Counted from the first letter of the stretch, positions 1 through 9,183 are shown. The stretch is DNA of 64,000 nt from Chelativorans petroleitrophicus (GCF_025398195.1 NZ_JAODNV010000011.1:62001-126000), one strand, 5' to 3'. Made by a program: numbers and translations. The notes: generated by a model not told the origin, from the sequence alone.

Positions 1-199
1 GCAATGCACTGATGGCCACGCCGACCGTGTAGCCGGTCACAGGCGCGGTAGCGAGCGACTTGTCGGCTTCGAGCAGGTAGCTTCCCGCCAGCGCGCCCAT
101 CGAAATGGCAATGGTGGCACTGGAACCGACGATCGCCTGTGAGGCCGCGAAGATAAGCGCGGTCCGCCGGGCTTCCCGATAGGCCGCGCCTTGGCTCAC
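1..199 (-). CDS. MFS transporter, N-terminal fragment
   Basis: The frame opens with GTG at 199 and runs off the left edge, giving about 66 residues. The GTG overlaps the nusB stop codon (GTGA, 4 bp), so it is probably translationally coupled to nusB. After a short basic N-terminus (REARR) come a hydrophobic segment starting [13 protein letters not shown], a GALAGSYLL stretch and a polar turn before a second segment starting VTGYTVGVA. That is the pattern of TM1-TM2 of a major facilitator permease. Substrate cannot be told from the fragment. The family call rests on resemblance to rhizobial MFS proteins next to nusB; the rest of the gene lies outside the window. Confidence 0.6.
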   Translation of the reverse strand, partial: MSQGAAYREARRTALIFAASQAIVGSSATIAISMGALAGSYLLEADKSLATAPVTGYTVGVAISAL

Positions 200-702
200 C
201 GCCGATCCCGTCCCCTGCCCTCGCCGCGCACGCGGCGGGCTACGCGGTCAAGCACCGCGTTGACGAGCTTCGGTTCTTCCTCCTCTCCGTAGAACGCCTT
301 GGCGATGTCGACATATTCGGAGACGGCCACGGGAACCGGAACGTCCTTGCGTTTCATCAACTCATAGACGCCCGCGCGCAGGATAGCACGCAGCGTTGAA
401 TCGAGGCGCGAAAGCGGCCAGTCTTCCGTCAGCGACTGTCGGATGATCGGGTCGATGATCTTCTGGTTCTCCACCACGCCGGCCAGAATAGCACGAAACC
501 ACTGGGCGTCGGCCTCGCGATAGGTCTGGCCGTCGATCTCGCGGCCCAAGCGGAAGGCCTCGTATTCGGCAGTGGTTTCCAAAAGGCCGGTGCCTGCCAC
601 GTCCATCTGGTAGAGCGCCTGAACGGCGGCTAGCCTTGCGGCGCCGCGCTTGTTGGCAGGACGGACGCCAGCCGGTTTGCCGGCATGATCGGGATCCGCC
701 AC
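196..702 (-). CDS. nusB: Transcription antitermination factor NusB
   Basis: NusB binds boxA RNA with S10 (NusE) in rRNA antitermination. The 168-residue protein has the typical start of the fold ([18 protein letters not shown], about residues 18-35), the central [12 protein letters not shown] helix and the C-terminal [13 protein letters not shown] and [12 protein letters not shown] blocks. Length is slightly above the family norm because of an N-terminal extension and a basic tail. The start is GTG at 702; no in-frame ATG occurs before residue 33. It begins 1 bp after the ribH stop, so ribH and nusB are one transcript, the usual alphaproteobacterial arrangement. Confidence 0.95.
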   Translation of the reverse strand: MADPDHAGKPAGVRPANKRGAARLAAVQALYQMDVAGTGLLETTAEYEAFRLGREIDGQTYREADAQWFRAILAGVVENQKIIDPIIRQSLTEDWPLSRLDSTLRAILRAGVYELMKRKDVPVPVAVSEYVDIAKAFYGEEEEPKLVNAVLDRVARRVRGEGRGRDRR

Positions 703-703
703 G

Positions 704-1171
704 TCAAACTCCCAGTTGTTTTTTCAGCGCGATCATGCGCAGGGCCGCTTCCGCAGCCGCATATCCCTTGCCGCCAGGAGCGTTCGAGCCCTCGCTCTTT
801 TCGATTCGTGCGAGAGCCTGCGCCTCGTTTTCCACCGTCAGGATACCATTGCCGATTGCAAGCTTGTGCGACACAGCAAGATCCGTCAATCCGCGGCTCG
901 ATTCATTTGCCACCACATCGAAGTGATAGGTCTCGCCACGGATCACGCAGCCGAGCGCCACAAAGCCGTCATAGGCGGTTCCGCCCTTTTCTGCCGCGGC
1001 GTGGGCGAAGGCGATAGCCGCGGGAATCTCCAGCGCGCCTGGCACGGTCACCACGTCATAGGACGCACCTGCCTTCTTGAGCGCGGCCTCAGCCCCGGCT
1101 AGCAGGCCATCGGAAAGGTGGTCATAAAAACGCGCCTCGACGATAAGGAGGCGAAGGTCGTTGGTCGTCAT
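704..1171 (-). CDS. ribH: 6,7-dimethyl-8-ribityllumazine synthase
   Basis: It condenses 5-amino-6-ribitylaminouracil with 3,4-dihydroxy-2-butanone 4-phosphate, the penultimate riboflavin step. The 155-residue protein shows the family landmarks in order: [15 protein letters not shown] (substrate-binding aromatic region), [27 protein letters not shown] with the catalytic His region, and [17 protein letters not shown] at 1171 is preceded by a GGAG-type ribosome-binding site. It lies downstream of ribD and ribE but is separated from ribE by about 250 bp containing a mosaic repeat, so it may have its own promoter. I saw no FMN riboswitch in that gap. Confidence 0.96.
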   Translation of the reverse strand: MTTNDLRLLIVEARFYDHLSDGLLAGAEAALKKAGASYDVVTVPGALEIPAAIAFAHAAAEKGGTAYDGFVALGCVIRGETYHFDVVANESSRGLTDLAVSHKLAIGNGILTVENEAQALARIEKSEGSNAPGGKGYAAAEAALRMIALKKQLGV

Positions 1172-1340
1172 GGTTGCTCCTTGTCAGCGACGACGCTCCA
1201 TGAAACGGCCCCGGTTTCGGCCGCCGCCCGCGGATGGCTATGCTCAGGCACAGTTCCGCATGGTCAAGCTGAAGAATGAGGACGTGGGAAGCATTCCGCC
1301 ATTCCCGACCAACGGGCCGACAAAAACCTCCCTGTCCCCA

Positions 1341-1384
1341 TCACCCTCGAGCTTGACCCGGGGACCATTCCTGAACGGTCCCAG
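1341..1384. repeat. Rhizobiales-type palindromic mosaic repeat fragment
   Basis: Between ribE and ribH there is a short stretch with a near-perfect hairpin: arms at 1362-1370 and 1373-1381 with one mismatch, preceded by a CTCGAGCTTGACCCGGGG block. The wording resembles the dispersed intergenic mosaic elements common in Rhizobiales genomes. The element is partial, and identification is by resemblance only. Confidence 0.4.
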
Positions 1385-1418
1385 ACCTGCAAGCGATCGA
1401 TCTGTGAGGCCGTTGCTA

Positions 1419-2033
1419 TTAGGCTTCTTGGCTCGCCTCCGCAAGCCGCGCGGCATAACGGGCCATCATATCGACTTCGAAATTCACCCGGTCGCCCGCC
1501 TGCCGTTCGCCCCAGGTAGTTACGGCAAGGGTGTGCTGGATGACCAGCACGTCGAAGCGGTTGCCTTCAACCCGGTTCACCGTGAGCGACGTACCATCGA
1601 GCGCGACCGATCCCTTCGGCGCGATGAATTTCGCCAGCTCGGCGGGAGCCTCGATCACGAATCGTATCGCGTCGCCTTCCTCTCGGCGATCGACAATCTC
1701 CGCCATGCCGTCCACATGGCCCGAGACGATATGGCCGCCAAGCTCGTCGCCCACCTTCAGCGCCCGTTCGAGGTTGATCCGTGTGCCCTCGCGCCACTCC
1801 GCCACGGTGGTCAGGCGCAACGCTTCTTCCCATGCCTCCACCTCGAACCAGCGGCTGTTCGCCCCCTGCTCGGGCAGAGCGACCACCGTCAGACATACGC
1901 CCGAGCAGGCGATGGAGGCGCCGATATCAATCGTTGCCGGATCGTAATTCGTCTCGATGCGCAGCCGGAGCCCCTCCCGCAAGGGCTGGATTGAACGGAC
2001 CGTTCCGACATCCGTGACAATGCCCGTAAACAT
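1419..2033 (-). CDS. ribE: Riboflavin synthase, alpha subunit type
   Basis: It dismutates two 6,7-dimethyl-8-ribityllumazine molecules to riboflavin. The 204-residue protein has the two internally repeated lumazine-binding barrels: the first starts MFTGIVTDVGTV with SIACSGVCLTV, the second has GGHIVSGHVDG and GSVALDGTSLTV. The ATG at 2033 overlaps the ribD stop by one base (TGATG), so this start is preferred to a TTG one codon upstream. It is translationally coupled to ribD and precedes ribH in the same pathway. Confidence 0.95.
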   Translation of the reverse strand: MFTGIVTDVGTVRSIQPLREGLRLRIETNYDPATIDIGASIACSGVCLTVVALPEQGANSRWFEVEAWEEALRLTTVAEWREGTRINLERALKVGDELGGHIVSGHVDGMAEIVDRREEGDAIRFVIEAPAELAKFIAPKGSVALDGTSLTVNRVEGNRFDVLVIQHTLAVTTWGERQAGDRVNFEVDMMARYAARLAEASQEA

Positions 2034-3151
2034 CAATCCGCCCTCACATATTCGAAATAGTGATCTTCTCCGAAGCTCGCCTGCCGAAGCAGGCGAAAGC
2101 CGGAAGGTATATGATCGGGATCGACGGGCGCGGCAATCCCGCGCGCGCCGATCGACCCGGGGCTAATAAAAAGGCAGAGCCGGTCGACCAGCCCCTCCGC
2201 AAGGAATGCGGCTGCCGTGCTGGCTCCACCCTCGACGAGAAGGCTTGAAAAGCCGCGCGCGGCAAGGTCGTCCAGAAGCTCCGGCAAGGCGATCTGGCCG
2301 TCCATCGCCTCGACGGCGAGAAATTCAGCGCCTGCCTCCTTCAGCATCGCGCGGCGTGCCGGGTCCGCCTCTCCTCCGGCGGCGAGGAACAGCGGAACCT
2401 CCTTGGCGGAGCGGACCAGCTGAGAATCGATGGGCAGCCGCAAGAGTCGGTCGAGCACGATCCGTGCCGGCGAGCGCGCGGAAAGCCCCGGCAGACGGCA
2501 GGTCAGCAACGGGTCGTCGACTAGCGCGGTGCCAATGCCGACCAGAATGGCGTCGGCCTCCGCGCGCATAACATGCACCTGCCGCCGTGCAATTTCACCG
2601 GTGATCGGCACCTGGCCCTCGCCTTGGATGCCAATCTTACCATCGTTCGAAAGAGCAAGCTTCAGAATCACTTCCGGCCGTTTCTTCGTTGACCGGGTGA
2701 GATAGGCTTTCAGAAGATCGGCGGCTTCTTCCGCCAGCACGCCTTCCGTCACCTCGATGCCGGCGGCGCGCAGCATGGCATAGCCCCGGCCGCTCACGCG
2801 CGGGTCCGGATCGCGCGCAGCACCCACAACGCGGGCCACTCCCGCCCGAATGAGCGCCTCCGCGCAAGGCGGCGTGCGGCCATGATGAGCACAGGGCTCC
2901 AGCGTGACATAGGCAACCGCGCCGCGCGCGCGCTCCCCCGCTTCGTCGAGCGCCTGCGGTTCCGCATGGGGACGACCGCCAACCGTAGTCACGCCACGCC
3001 CGACGATGTAGGGCCCGATGCCGTCATCGCGCACCAGGAGCGTTGCCACCGAAGGATTGGTGCCGGTGAGGCCAAGATGCCGCCGCGAAAGCCTTATCGC
3101 TGCGGCCATGTAGCGCTGGTCGTCATGCGGCGAGAAGGATGCGCCCTGCAT
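2033..3151 (-). CDS. ribD: Bifunctional riboflavin deaminase/reductase RibD
   Basis: A 372-residue two-domain enzyme catalysing pyrimidine deamination and side-chain reduction in riboflavin synthesis. The N-terminal cytidine-deaminase-like domain carries the zinc site: HAEPQAL (His and Glu) and CAHHGRTPPC (two Cys). The C-terminal HTP-reductase domain follows, with ILKLALSNDGKI and LLVEGGASTAAAFL. ATG at 3151 is chosen because it lies 7 bp after the nrdR stop; a longer reading would run backwards through nrdR. Stop and ribE start overlap. Confidence 0.95.
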   Translation of the reverse strand: MQGASFSPHDDQRYMAAAIRLSRRHLGLTGTNPSVATLLVRDDGIGPYIVGRGVTTVGGRPHAEPQALDEAGERARGAVAYVTLEPCAHHGRTPPCAEALIRAGVARVVGAARDPDPRVSGRGYAMLRAAGIEVTEGVLAEEAADLLKAYLTRSTKKRPEVILKLALSNDGKIGIQGEGQVPITGEIARRQVHVMRAEADAILVGIGTALVDDPLLTCRLPGLSARSPARIVLDRLLRLPIDSQLVRSAKEVPLFLAAGGEADPARRAMLKEAGAEFLAVEAMDGQIALPELLDDLAARGFSSLLVEGGASTAAAFLAEGLVDRLCLFISPGSIGARGIAAPVDPDHIPSGFRLLRQASFGEDHYFEYVRAD

Positions 3152-3158
3152 CGGCCGG

Positions 3159-3626
3159 CTATTCTCCGTCCGCTCCTCCGCCCCGAAGTTCGCCCAGCAC
3201 GTCCTGGAAGTCCTTGGCCTCGCGGAAATTGCGGTAGACGGAGGCGTAGCGCACATAGGCCACGTCATCGAGCGATTTCAGCGCCTCCATGACGAGCAAG
3301 CCGATCTCACCCGAAGGTATCTCGCTCTCGCCGGAGCTTTCGAGCTGGCGCACGATGCCCGTCACCGCCCGCTCCACGCGCTCGGGATCGACATTGCGCT
3401 TCCTGAGCGCGATATCGAAGGAGCGGAGCAGCTTGTCCCGGTCGAAGGGGACCTTGCGACCAGATCGCTTCACGACGGTAAGATCGCGAAGCTGCACCCG
3501 CTCGAAGGTGGTGAAACGGCCGCCGCAGTCCGGGCATGCGCGGCGGCGGCGGATGGCCGCGCCGTCCTCAGCGGGCCGTGAATCCTTCACCTGGGTATCC
3601 TCGGATTGGCAATACGGGCAGCGCAT
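3159..3626 (-). CDS. nrdR: Transcriptional repressor NrdR
   Basis: NrdR represses ribonucleotide reductase genes according to ATP/dATP status. The 155-residue protein begins with a zinc ribbon (MRCPYC and CPDCGGRF pairs), followed by the ATP-cone domain starting [16 protein letters not shown]. Length and order match the family exactly. Sitting between glyA and ribD is the common alphaproteobacterial context. ATG at 3626 lies 30 bp after the glyA stop, so it is probably transcribed with glyA. Confidence 0.96.
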   Translation of the reverse strand: MRCPYCQSEDTQVKDSRPAEDGAAIRRRRACPDCGGRFTTFERVQLRDLTVVKRSGRKVPFDRDKLLRSFDIALRKRNVDPERVERAVTGIVRQLESSGESEIPSGEIGLLVMEALKSLDDVAYVRYASVYRNFREAKDFQDVLGELRGGGADGE

Positions 3627-3656
3627 GTCAGGCTTCGCGATCTTACAACAGCGGAC

Positions 3657-4970
3657 CTAGCCAAGATAGGGATAGAGCGGGAAACGTTCAGTAAGCGCCA
3701 GGACTTTCTTCTTCACCGCTTCTTCCACAGCCCGGTTGCCCTCATCGGAATTCGCACTCTTCAACCCATCCAACACTTCGGCGATCAGCTTGCCAATCTG
3801 GCCGAATTCTACAACGCCGAAGCCGCGCGTGGTGCCTGCCGGCGTGCCAAGCCGGATGCCGGAGGTGATGAAGGGCTTTTCCGGATCGAAGGGGATGCCG
3901 TTCTTGTTGCAGGTGATGTTGGCGCGGCCAAGTGCCGCCTCGGCGCGCTTTCCGGTGGCGTTCTTGGGGCGCAGGTCGACCAGCATCAGGTGGTTGTCCG
4001 TGCCGCCGGAGACGATATGGAGGCCCGTCTCCTGAAGGCTCGCGGCGAGCGCGCGGGCATTCGCCACCACCTGCTGCGCATAGGCCTTGAATTCCGGCTC
4101 CAGCGCCTCGCCGAGCGCGACCGCCTTGGCCGCGATGACATGCATCAGCGGACCGCCCTGCAGACCGGGGAACACGGCGGAGTTGATCTTCTTGGCGATC
4201 TCCTCGTCGTTGGTGAGGATCATGCCGCCGCGTGGCCCGCGCAACGACTTGTGCGTGGTCGTGGTCACCACATGGGCATGCGGCAGCGGCGAGGGGTGGA
4301 CATCTCCCGCCACGAGGCCAGCGATATGCGCCATATCGACCATCAGATACGCGCCAACTGAATCAGCGATCTCGCGGAACCGCTTCCAGTCCCAAATGCG
4401 CGAATAGGCCGTTCCACCGGCCAGGATCAGCTTGGGCTTATGCTCATGCGCCAGCCGCTCAACCTCTTCCATGTCGAGAAGGTGGTCGTCCCGGCGCACC
4501 CCGTAGGAAACCACGTTGAACCATTTTCCGGACATGTTGACGGGCGAGCCGTGCGTCAGATGGCCGCCGGCGTTGAGATCAAGCCCCATGAAGGTGTCGC
4601 CCGGCTGCAGCAGCGCCAGAAACACGGCCTGATTCATCTGGCTGCCGGAATTAGGCTGAACATTGGCGAATTCGCAGCGGAACAGCTTCTTGGCCCGCTC
4701 GATCGCCAGTCCCTCGATGACGTCGACAAATTGGCAGCCGCCATAATAGCGGCGACCGGGATAACCTTCGGCATATTTGTTGGTCAGGACCGTACCCTGA
4801 GCCTCCATGACCGCACGCGAAACGATGTTTTCCGATGCAATGAGCTGAATCTCGTCCCGCTGCCGACCCAGTTCATTGCGAATGGTCGCAAAAATTTCGG
4901 GATCGGCTTCTTCGAGCGGCTTAGAGAAAAAGTTCTCTGTCTCGACCGCTGCGGCGGACGCGTGTGCCAT
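3657..4970 (-). CDS. glyA: Serine hydroxymethyltransferase
   Basis: PLP enzyme interconverting serine and glycine and charging tetrahydrofolate with the one-carbon unit. The 437-residue protein shows [11 protein letters not shown] near the N-terminus, [12 protein letters not shown], the Schiff-base lysine in [14 protein letters not shown] (about residue 245), and [17 protein letters not shown] towards the C-terminus. It is the first gene of the minus-strand glyA-nrdR-rib run. ATG at 4970 is the natural start; the family core begins at about residue 15. The 266 bp upstream contain its presumed promoter and a tandem 11-bp repeat. Confidence 0.97.
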   Translation of the reverse strand: MAHASAAAVETENFFSKPLEEADPEIFATIRNELGRQRDEIQLIASENIVSRAVMEAQGTVLTNKYAEGYPGRRYYGGCQFVDVIEGLAIERAKKLFRCEFANVQPNSGSQMNQAVFLALLQPGDTFMGLDLNAGGHLTHGSPVNMSGKWFNVVSYGVRRDDHLLDMEEVERLAHEHKPKLILAGGTAYSRIWDWKRFREIADSVGAYLMVDMAHIAGLVAGDVHPSPLPHAHVVTTTTHKSLRGPRGGMILTNDEEIAKKINSAVFPGLQGGPLMHVIAAKAVALGEALEPEFKAYAQQVVANARALAASLQETGLHIVSGGTDNHLMLVDLRPKNATGKRAEAALGRANITCNKNGIPFDPEKPFITSGIRLGTPAGTTRGFGVVEFGQIGKLIAEVLDGLKSANSDEGNRAVEEAVKKKVLALTERFPLYPYLG

Positions 4971-5197
4971 GGCAGTGACATCCCTTGCATGAATTGACGG
5001 ACATGTGGCGGAGCCAAGCGCCCCTTAGCATTTTTCGCACAGCGCAACCACGCCCTGCACGCATTTTTTGCCGCAAGGGACATGCCGCCGACAAGATGCG
5101 CACCAGCTCTGGCGATCCACGCGAATGGCGGCCCTCACCCGTCGGAGAGCGGCGAATGCGCTCGCGCCTGCCTTCAAGCCCGCCGTGTCATCCCTCT

Positions 5198-5219
5198 TTT
5201 CATGCGGGTTTCATGCGGG
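5198..5219. repeat. Tandem 11-bp direct repeat
   Basis: Two perfect head-to-tail copies of TTTCATGCGGG (5198-5208 and 5209-5219) lie between the end of the L,D-transpeptidase gene and the glyA upstream region. The 11-bp period is close to one helical turn, which would suit a regulator binding one DNA face, but nothing else supports a function. Confidence 0.4.
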
Positions 5220-5236
5220 CCTGAAATCGCAGCCCG

Positions 5237-6493
5237 CTACAGGGCGGTCGAAATCTGCAGTTCCGATGCGCCGTCGAGCCCGTAGATGTCGTCGCGGAAA
5301 TGCACGACGCCGTCGCCCGTCGACCAGGCGGAAAGATAGACGAAGTAGACCGGCACGGGATTGGCGACCGGAATATGCACGTCTTCCTGAGTTTGGATCG
5401 TCGTCTCGATCTGGCGGCGGTCCCAGCCGGGCGTGTCGCGCAGGATCCATGTGACGAGGTCGCGCACATTCTGCACGCGCACGCAGCCCGAAGAATGGAA
5501 ACGTTCTTGATCGCGGAACAGATTCTTCTCCGGCGTGTCGTGCATATAGACGGCGTGCGGGTTGGGAAAGTTGATCTTTATCGTCGCCATCGCATTGATC
5601 TTGCCGGGATCCTGGCGGAAGCGATAGCGCGTGGCTTCATCCGTGGACCAGTCGACCGTCAGCGGATCCACCTCGGAGCCGTCCGGCGCGATCATGCGGA
5701 TGTTGTTGTCGCGCAGATAGTTCGGGTTCTTCCGCATCAGCGGAATGATGTCGCGGCGCACGATGGAAACCGGCGCGTTCCAGTACGGATTGAGAATGAT
5801 CTCGTTGATTTTGGAAGAAAGGATCGGGGTCTGACGGTCTACCTTGCCGACGATAGCTGTATGGCGCAACACAACGCGGCCGTTCTCGACCGCCTCGATC
5901 GAGGCGGCGGGAATGTTGACCATCACGTAGCGGTCGCCAAGCGGCTTGGAAGTAAGGTCGCGCAGGCGACCGAGATTGGTCTGGAGCTGCCCTAGCCGGA
6001 CAGGTGCAGAGACGTTGAGCGCCGAATAGGTGTACTGCCCTGTTACACCGTCAGCCGGCAGACCGTGACGGGCCTGAAACCGCTTCAAAGCCGCATCGAC
6101 ATAGGTATCGAAGGCCGGAGACAGGCCAGCCCGCGTCGAAAGGTCGCCCGAGATCATCAGCCTGCGGCGAAGGATTTCCACATCCGGATCGATGACACCG
6201 ATCTGCAGCTTCTTCGTGGCGGGCACCGTGGGCCACCCGCCGCTCGCCACGATCGTGGAATAATCGGCGATCGCACGCTCCACGAAGCCAACCGTCTGCG
6301 GGCTGAGCACGGGCAGTGTGGAAGATACCTCGCCGCCGGCACTGACCTGGGCGTCAAACTGGTCCTGCCAAGCGCCCCGGCGTGGTGCGTTGATGACCGC
6401 TTCGAGAAAATTCTGAGCCTGCGCCGAGCCGGAAAAAGCCGCTGCCGCGGCGGCTCCTGCTCCGCCCAGAAACATTCGGCGACTGGTCTTCAT
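5237..6493 (-). CDS. Tat-exported L,D-transpeptidase (YkuD family)
   Basis: Periplasmic enzyme expected to make 3-3 peptidoglycan cross-links or attach proteins to peptidoglycan. The 418-residue protein starts with a twin-arginine signal (SRRMFLGG, then an Ala-rich core ending SAQAQ). A peptidoglycan-binding-like helical region (FDTYVDAALKRFQARHGLPADG) precedes the YkuD catalytic domain. That domain carries HDTPEKNLF and the Cys active site in FHSSGCVRVQN. It resembles LdtD/YcbB-type enzymes, whose catalytic domain sits behind a binding domain. The MarR-type ldtR lies immediately upstream, as in Liberibacter, where LdtR activates ldtP; that regulatory link is inferred here. Confidence 0.92.
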   Translation of the reverse strand: MKTSRRMFLGGAGAAAAAAFSGSAQAQNFLEAVINAPRRGAWQDQFDAQVSAGGEVSSTLPVLSPQTVGFVERAIADYSTIVASGGWPTVPATKKLQIGVIDPDVEILRRRLMISGDLSTRAGLSPAFDTYVDAALKRFQARHGLPADGVTGQYTYSALNVSAPVRLGQLQTNLGRLRDLTSKPLGDRYVMVNIPAASIEAVENGRVVLRHTAIVGKVDRQTPILSSKINEIILNPYWNAPVSIVRRDIIPLMRKNPNYLRDNNIRMIAPDGSEVDPLTVDWSTDEATRYRFRQDPGKINAMATIKINFPNPHAVYMHDTPEKNLFRDQERFHSSGCVRVQNVRDLVTWILRDTPGWDRRQIETTIQTQEDVHIPVANPVPVYFVYLSAWSTGDGVVHFRDDIYGLDGASELQISTAL

Positions 6494-6806
6494 CAGACAA
6501 CCCTCATCATCACGGCAACTCTCGGCGTTTCAAACCCAAGCTTGCGGAAACAGCGTTAATTTTTCGCCAATCGGTGCAAGAACCCTCGCACGGACAAAGC
6601 CGACAAGGGATCACCGCTCGTTGCCAACGCGGTGATATGGACCCATTTGTAGGCAATTATGTTATTAGCGTGACGCCTTCCCACGTAGACGAAATACGTT
6701 CGCTTACCGTGGCTGATAAGCAACAAAAGACCGGCGCCCTGCTGGACGCCGGTTTAAAAATGTTGCCTCTTTCTGACCGGTCGCCCCCGGCCTCAAACGG
6801 CATCGG
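6494..6806. other. Intergenic region between ldtR and the L,D-transpeptidase gene
   Basis: 313 bp without a credible gene. It contains the ldtR terminator hairpin (6728-6755) and, nearer 6494, the 5' region and promoter of the L,D-transpeptidase gene. A short frame on the plus strand (from about 6574) has no convincing start or homology and is ignored. Confidence 0.5.
6728..6755 (-). terminator. Rho-independent terminator of ldtR
   Basis: A stem with arms 6730-6736 (ACCGGCG) and 6747-6753 (CGCCGGT), extended by G-T and A-T pairs, has a 10-nt loop. On the minus strand it is followed by TCTTTTGTT. It lies about 50 bp beyond the ldtR stop, so it separates ldtR transcription from the downstream transpeptidase gene. 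Confidence 0.7.
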
Positions 6807-7322
6807 TCACATGCGGTAGGCGATGGTGTCGTTCCAGAAGCGGTCGAGCCGCTGCAGGGCCCGGTTCATCTGGCGGAACTCCTCCGCCTTGATGCCGCCC
6901 ACCTGCTCGATCGAGCCGATATGTCGATCATAGAGCCTGGAGACCACCTCCGCCACTTCCCGACCCTTGTCGGTCAGGCTGACGCGTACCGACCGGCGGT
7001 CGACGCGCGAGCGCTGATGATGGATGAAGCCCAGATCGACGAGCTTCTTGAGGTTGTAGGAGACGTTGGAGCCGAGATAGTAACCGCGCGAGCGCAATTC
7101 CCCCGCCGTCAGCTCGGCATCGCCGATATTGAACAGGAGCAGCGCCTGTATGGCATTTATGTCGCTGCGGCCCTGACGCTCGAACTCGTCCTTGATAACA
7201 TCCAGAAGGCGGCGGTGCAGCCGCTCGACGAGCTGGAGCGCTTCGAGATAGAGTGAGCGCAGCGCATCGTCACGCTCCTTGCCGACGGGTTTGTTTTGTG
7301 TCGCGGATCGCGAATTGATCAT
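6807..7322 (-). CDS. ldtR: MarR-family winged-helix regulator, LdtR-like
   Basis: A 171-residue DNA-binding protein with an N-terminal dimerisation helix (LYLEALQLVERLHRRLLDVIKDEF), a helix-turn-helix (ELRSRGYYLGSNVSYNLKKLVDLGFI) and the beta-wing (HHQRSRVDRRSVRVSLTDKG). LdtR of Liberibacter and Sinorhizobium is known to act on an L,D-transpeptidase gene and osmotic tolerance. Here the transpeptidase gene lies directly downstream on the same strand but behind a terminator, so it needs its own, probably LdtR-controlled, promoter. The identification rests on sequence pattern plus this neighbour. ATG at 7322 has an AAAGG ribosome-binding site. Confidence 0.85.
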   Translation of the reverse strand: MINSRSATQNKPVGKERDDALRSLYLEALQLVERLHRRLLDVIKDEFERQGRSDINAIQALLLFNIGDAELTAGELRSRGYYLGSNVSYNLKKLVDLGFIHHQRSRVDRRSVRVSLTDKGREVAEVVSRLYDRHIGSIEQVGGIKAEEFRQMNRALQRLDRFWNDTIAYRM

Positions 7323-7473
7323 GACTGTGCCTTTCGTTTGACGCCGGTGATTTTTTGTTCTTTCACCTGGGGCGACCCTAACGGCGGCACCTAAAATTCG
7401 ACTTAAACGCCAAGCTTAACAACGCCTTACAGGCGAAAGCCTGCATATAGGGCTAAAAAGGCGTTAACCTCGG

Positions 7474-7896
7474 TTAATTCTCGGAGCGGCGGCGCTCCAG
7501 ATGGATGAGGATGCGCAGCCCCGCATAGAGGCCTGCAACGACCGCGTGCAGTATGATGATGAGAGGCCAGCGGCCGTAGAGTTCGGGGAAGAAGCCGTAC
7601 ATCACGACCTCCGCACCAGCACAGGCGAACCAAACCACCGGCCCCCAGGAGGCCAGCATCCACAATCCCACGGCCGCGAAGGGAAACATTACCGCAAGGG
7701 GCGTGGCTGCCAGCTGCCAATAGACCGGCATCAGGTCGAAGCGCCACTCCGACCCCTCGTAGAAGCCGAGCAGCCGCACCCAATAGCCCACGCCGTAGAC
7801 GAGACAGGCAAGGGCCGCCGCCCGCTGCAGGAACTCCAGCGCGATCTCGAACGGGGACTGCCGGGCAGGCAGGCTTGCGGCACCTTCCTCCGTCAC
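7474..7896 (-). CDS. DUF6163-type membrane protein
   Basis: A 140-residue integral membrane protein with about four hydrophobic helices (AALACLVYGVGYWVRLLG, ATPLAVMFPFAAVGLWMLAS, VVWFACAGAEVVMYGFF, LIIILHAVVAGLYAGLRIL). The pattern of YWVRLLG, RFDLMPVYWQ and WGPVVWF is that of a rhizobial family of unknown function (DUF6163). GTG at 7896 is chosen because a GAGGAG box lies at the right distance; longer readings add a low-quality N-terminus. It is divergent from hemB. Confidence 0.7.
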   Translation of the reverse strand: MTEEGAASLPARQSPFEIALEFLQRAAALACLVYGVGYWVRLLGFYEGSEWRFDLMPVYWQLAATPLAVMFPFAAVGLWMLASWGPVVWFACAGAEVVMYGFFPELYGRWPLIIILHAVVAGLYAGLRILIHLERRRSEN

Positions 7897-8073
7897 CGGT
7901 CCCGATCCTCCTCGTTCAAGCCGCGGGCACTCCTGTCTGCATGTCCGGTGATTATGTGCGGCATCCCGTCGCGTCAACCAGCACACGCACTTTGAGAAAT
8001 CAAAACCCAGCCGAACCCGCTTGCGATATTATACGGCGGCTGCATGATAGGGGCGTAAAGCGGAGAAAAGATT

Positions 8074-9102
8074 GTGAACAGGACCAATCGGGCGAGGCTC
8101 GACATACGCAGCGTCGACGAGATCACCGGCAGCCGCAGGCTGCGCCGCATGCGCAAGGCGGACTGGTCGCGCCGGCTGGTACAGGAAAACCGCCTTTCGG
8201 TGGACGATCTGATCTGGCCCATCTTCCTTACGGAGGGAGAAGGCCGCGAGGAGCCTATCGCCGCGATGCCCGGGATATTCCGCTATTCCGTGGACCTGCT
8301 GCCAAAGCAGGCCGAACGCGCCGCCCGCCTCGGCATCCCCGCGATCGCCACCTTCCCCAATATCGACATGGCGAAGCGCGACACCACCGGTTCCGCCATT
8401 CTCGACCCGGACAATCTGATCAATCGAGCGACCCGCGCTATCAAGGAAGCGGTGCCGGAAATCGGCGTCATCACCGATGTGGCGCTCGACCCGTTCACCG
8501 ATCACGGCCATGACGGCATCCTGCGGGACGGCATCATCCTCAACGACGAAACCGTGGAGCAGATCGCCGAGGCGGCGGTTCTGCAGGCGGCCGCGGGTGC
8601 CGACATCATCGCACCCTCGGACATGATGGACGGGCGCGTCGGCGCCATTCGCGATGCCCTCGACGCCGCCGGCTTCCAGCATGTGGCCATCATGTCCTAC
8701 GCTACCAAATTCGCGTCGGCATTTTATGGCCCCTATCGAGAGGCAGTCGGCACGGGCGGACTGCTGAAGGGAGACAAGAAGACCTACTATATTGACCCTG
8801 CCAACACTGACGAGGCGCTGCGCGAGACGGAGCAGGACCTGTCGGAAGGCGCTGACATGGTGATGGTGAAGCCAGGTCTGCCCTATCTGGACATCGTGCG
8901 GCGCATCAAGGACACGTTCGCCGTACCCACATTCGCCTATCAGGTGTCTGGCGAATACGCGATGATCAAGGCGGCAGCGGCCAATGGCTGGATCGATGGC
9001 GAGAGCGCCATGATGGAGAGTCTCACCGCCTTCAAGCGCGCCGGATGCGACGGCGTCCTCACCTACTTCGCGCCCCAAGCGGCCGAAAGGCTGCGCAGTT
9101 GA
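8074..9102 (+). CDS. hemB: Delta-aminolevulinic acid dehydratase (porphobilinogen synthase)
   Basis: Condenses two 5-aminolevulinate molecules to porphobilinogen in haem synthesis. The 342-residue TIM-barrel protein contains the two active-site lysine motifs (SYATKFASAFYGPYREA and MVMVKPGLPYLD). The metal-binding segment reads DVALDPFTDHGHDG. It lacks the cysteines of zinc-dependent enzymes and matches the Asp-rich, Mg-dependent class known from Bradyrhizobium. The start is GTG at 8074, with GGAGAAAAG just upstream. Confidence 0.96.
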   Translation: MNRTNRARLDIRSVDEITGSRRLRRMRKADWSRRLVQENRLSVDDLIWPIFLTEGEGREEPIAAMPGIFRYSVDLLPKQAERAARLGIPAIATFPNIDMAKRDTTGSAILDPDNLINRATRAIKEAVPEIGVITDVALDPFTDHGHDGILRDGIILNDETVEQIAEAAVLQAAAGADIIAPSDMMDGRVGAIRDALDAAGFQHVAIMSYATKFASAFYGPYREAVGTGGLLKGDKKTYYIDPANTDEALRETEQDLSEGADMVMVKPGLPYLDIVRRIKDTFAVPTFAYQVSGEYAMIKAAAANGWIDGESAMMESLTAFKRAGCDGVLTYFAPQAAERLRS

Positions 9103-9183
9103 GACTGGCGGCTTCTTGACAATCCGCCGGCATTCCCCATCTGCGGTCCAGGCGGATTGCCGCGGTTCACGTGAGGCTCATCA

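Noticed and set aside
1172-1418. Possible FMN riboswitch before ribH
   Set aside because: The conserved FMN-box blocks could not be found on the minus strand; the gap contains a mosaic repeat instead.
1161-1994. 277-residue plus-strand frame opposite ribE
   Set aside because: Fully antisense to ribE, low-complexity His/Arg-rich product, no ribosome-binding site; a shadow of the GC-rich coding strand.
4971-5236. Possible glycine riboswitch before glyA
   Set aside because: No conserved glycine-aptamer cores recognised; only a tandem repeat and unremarkable sequence.
7464-7477. CtrA-like TTAA-N6-TTAA box
   Set aside because: Spacer is 6 instead of 7 bp and the site overlaps the stop codon of the DUF6163 gene, not a promoter.
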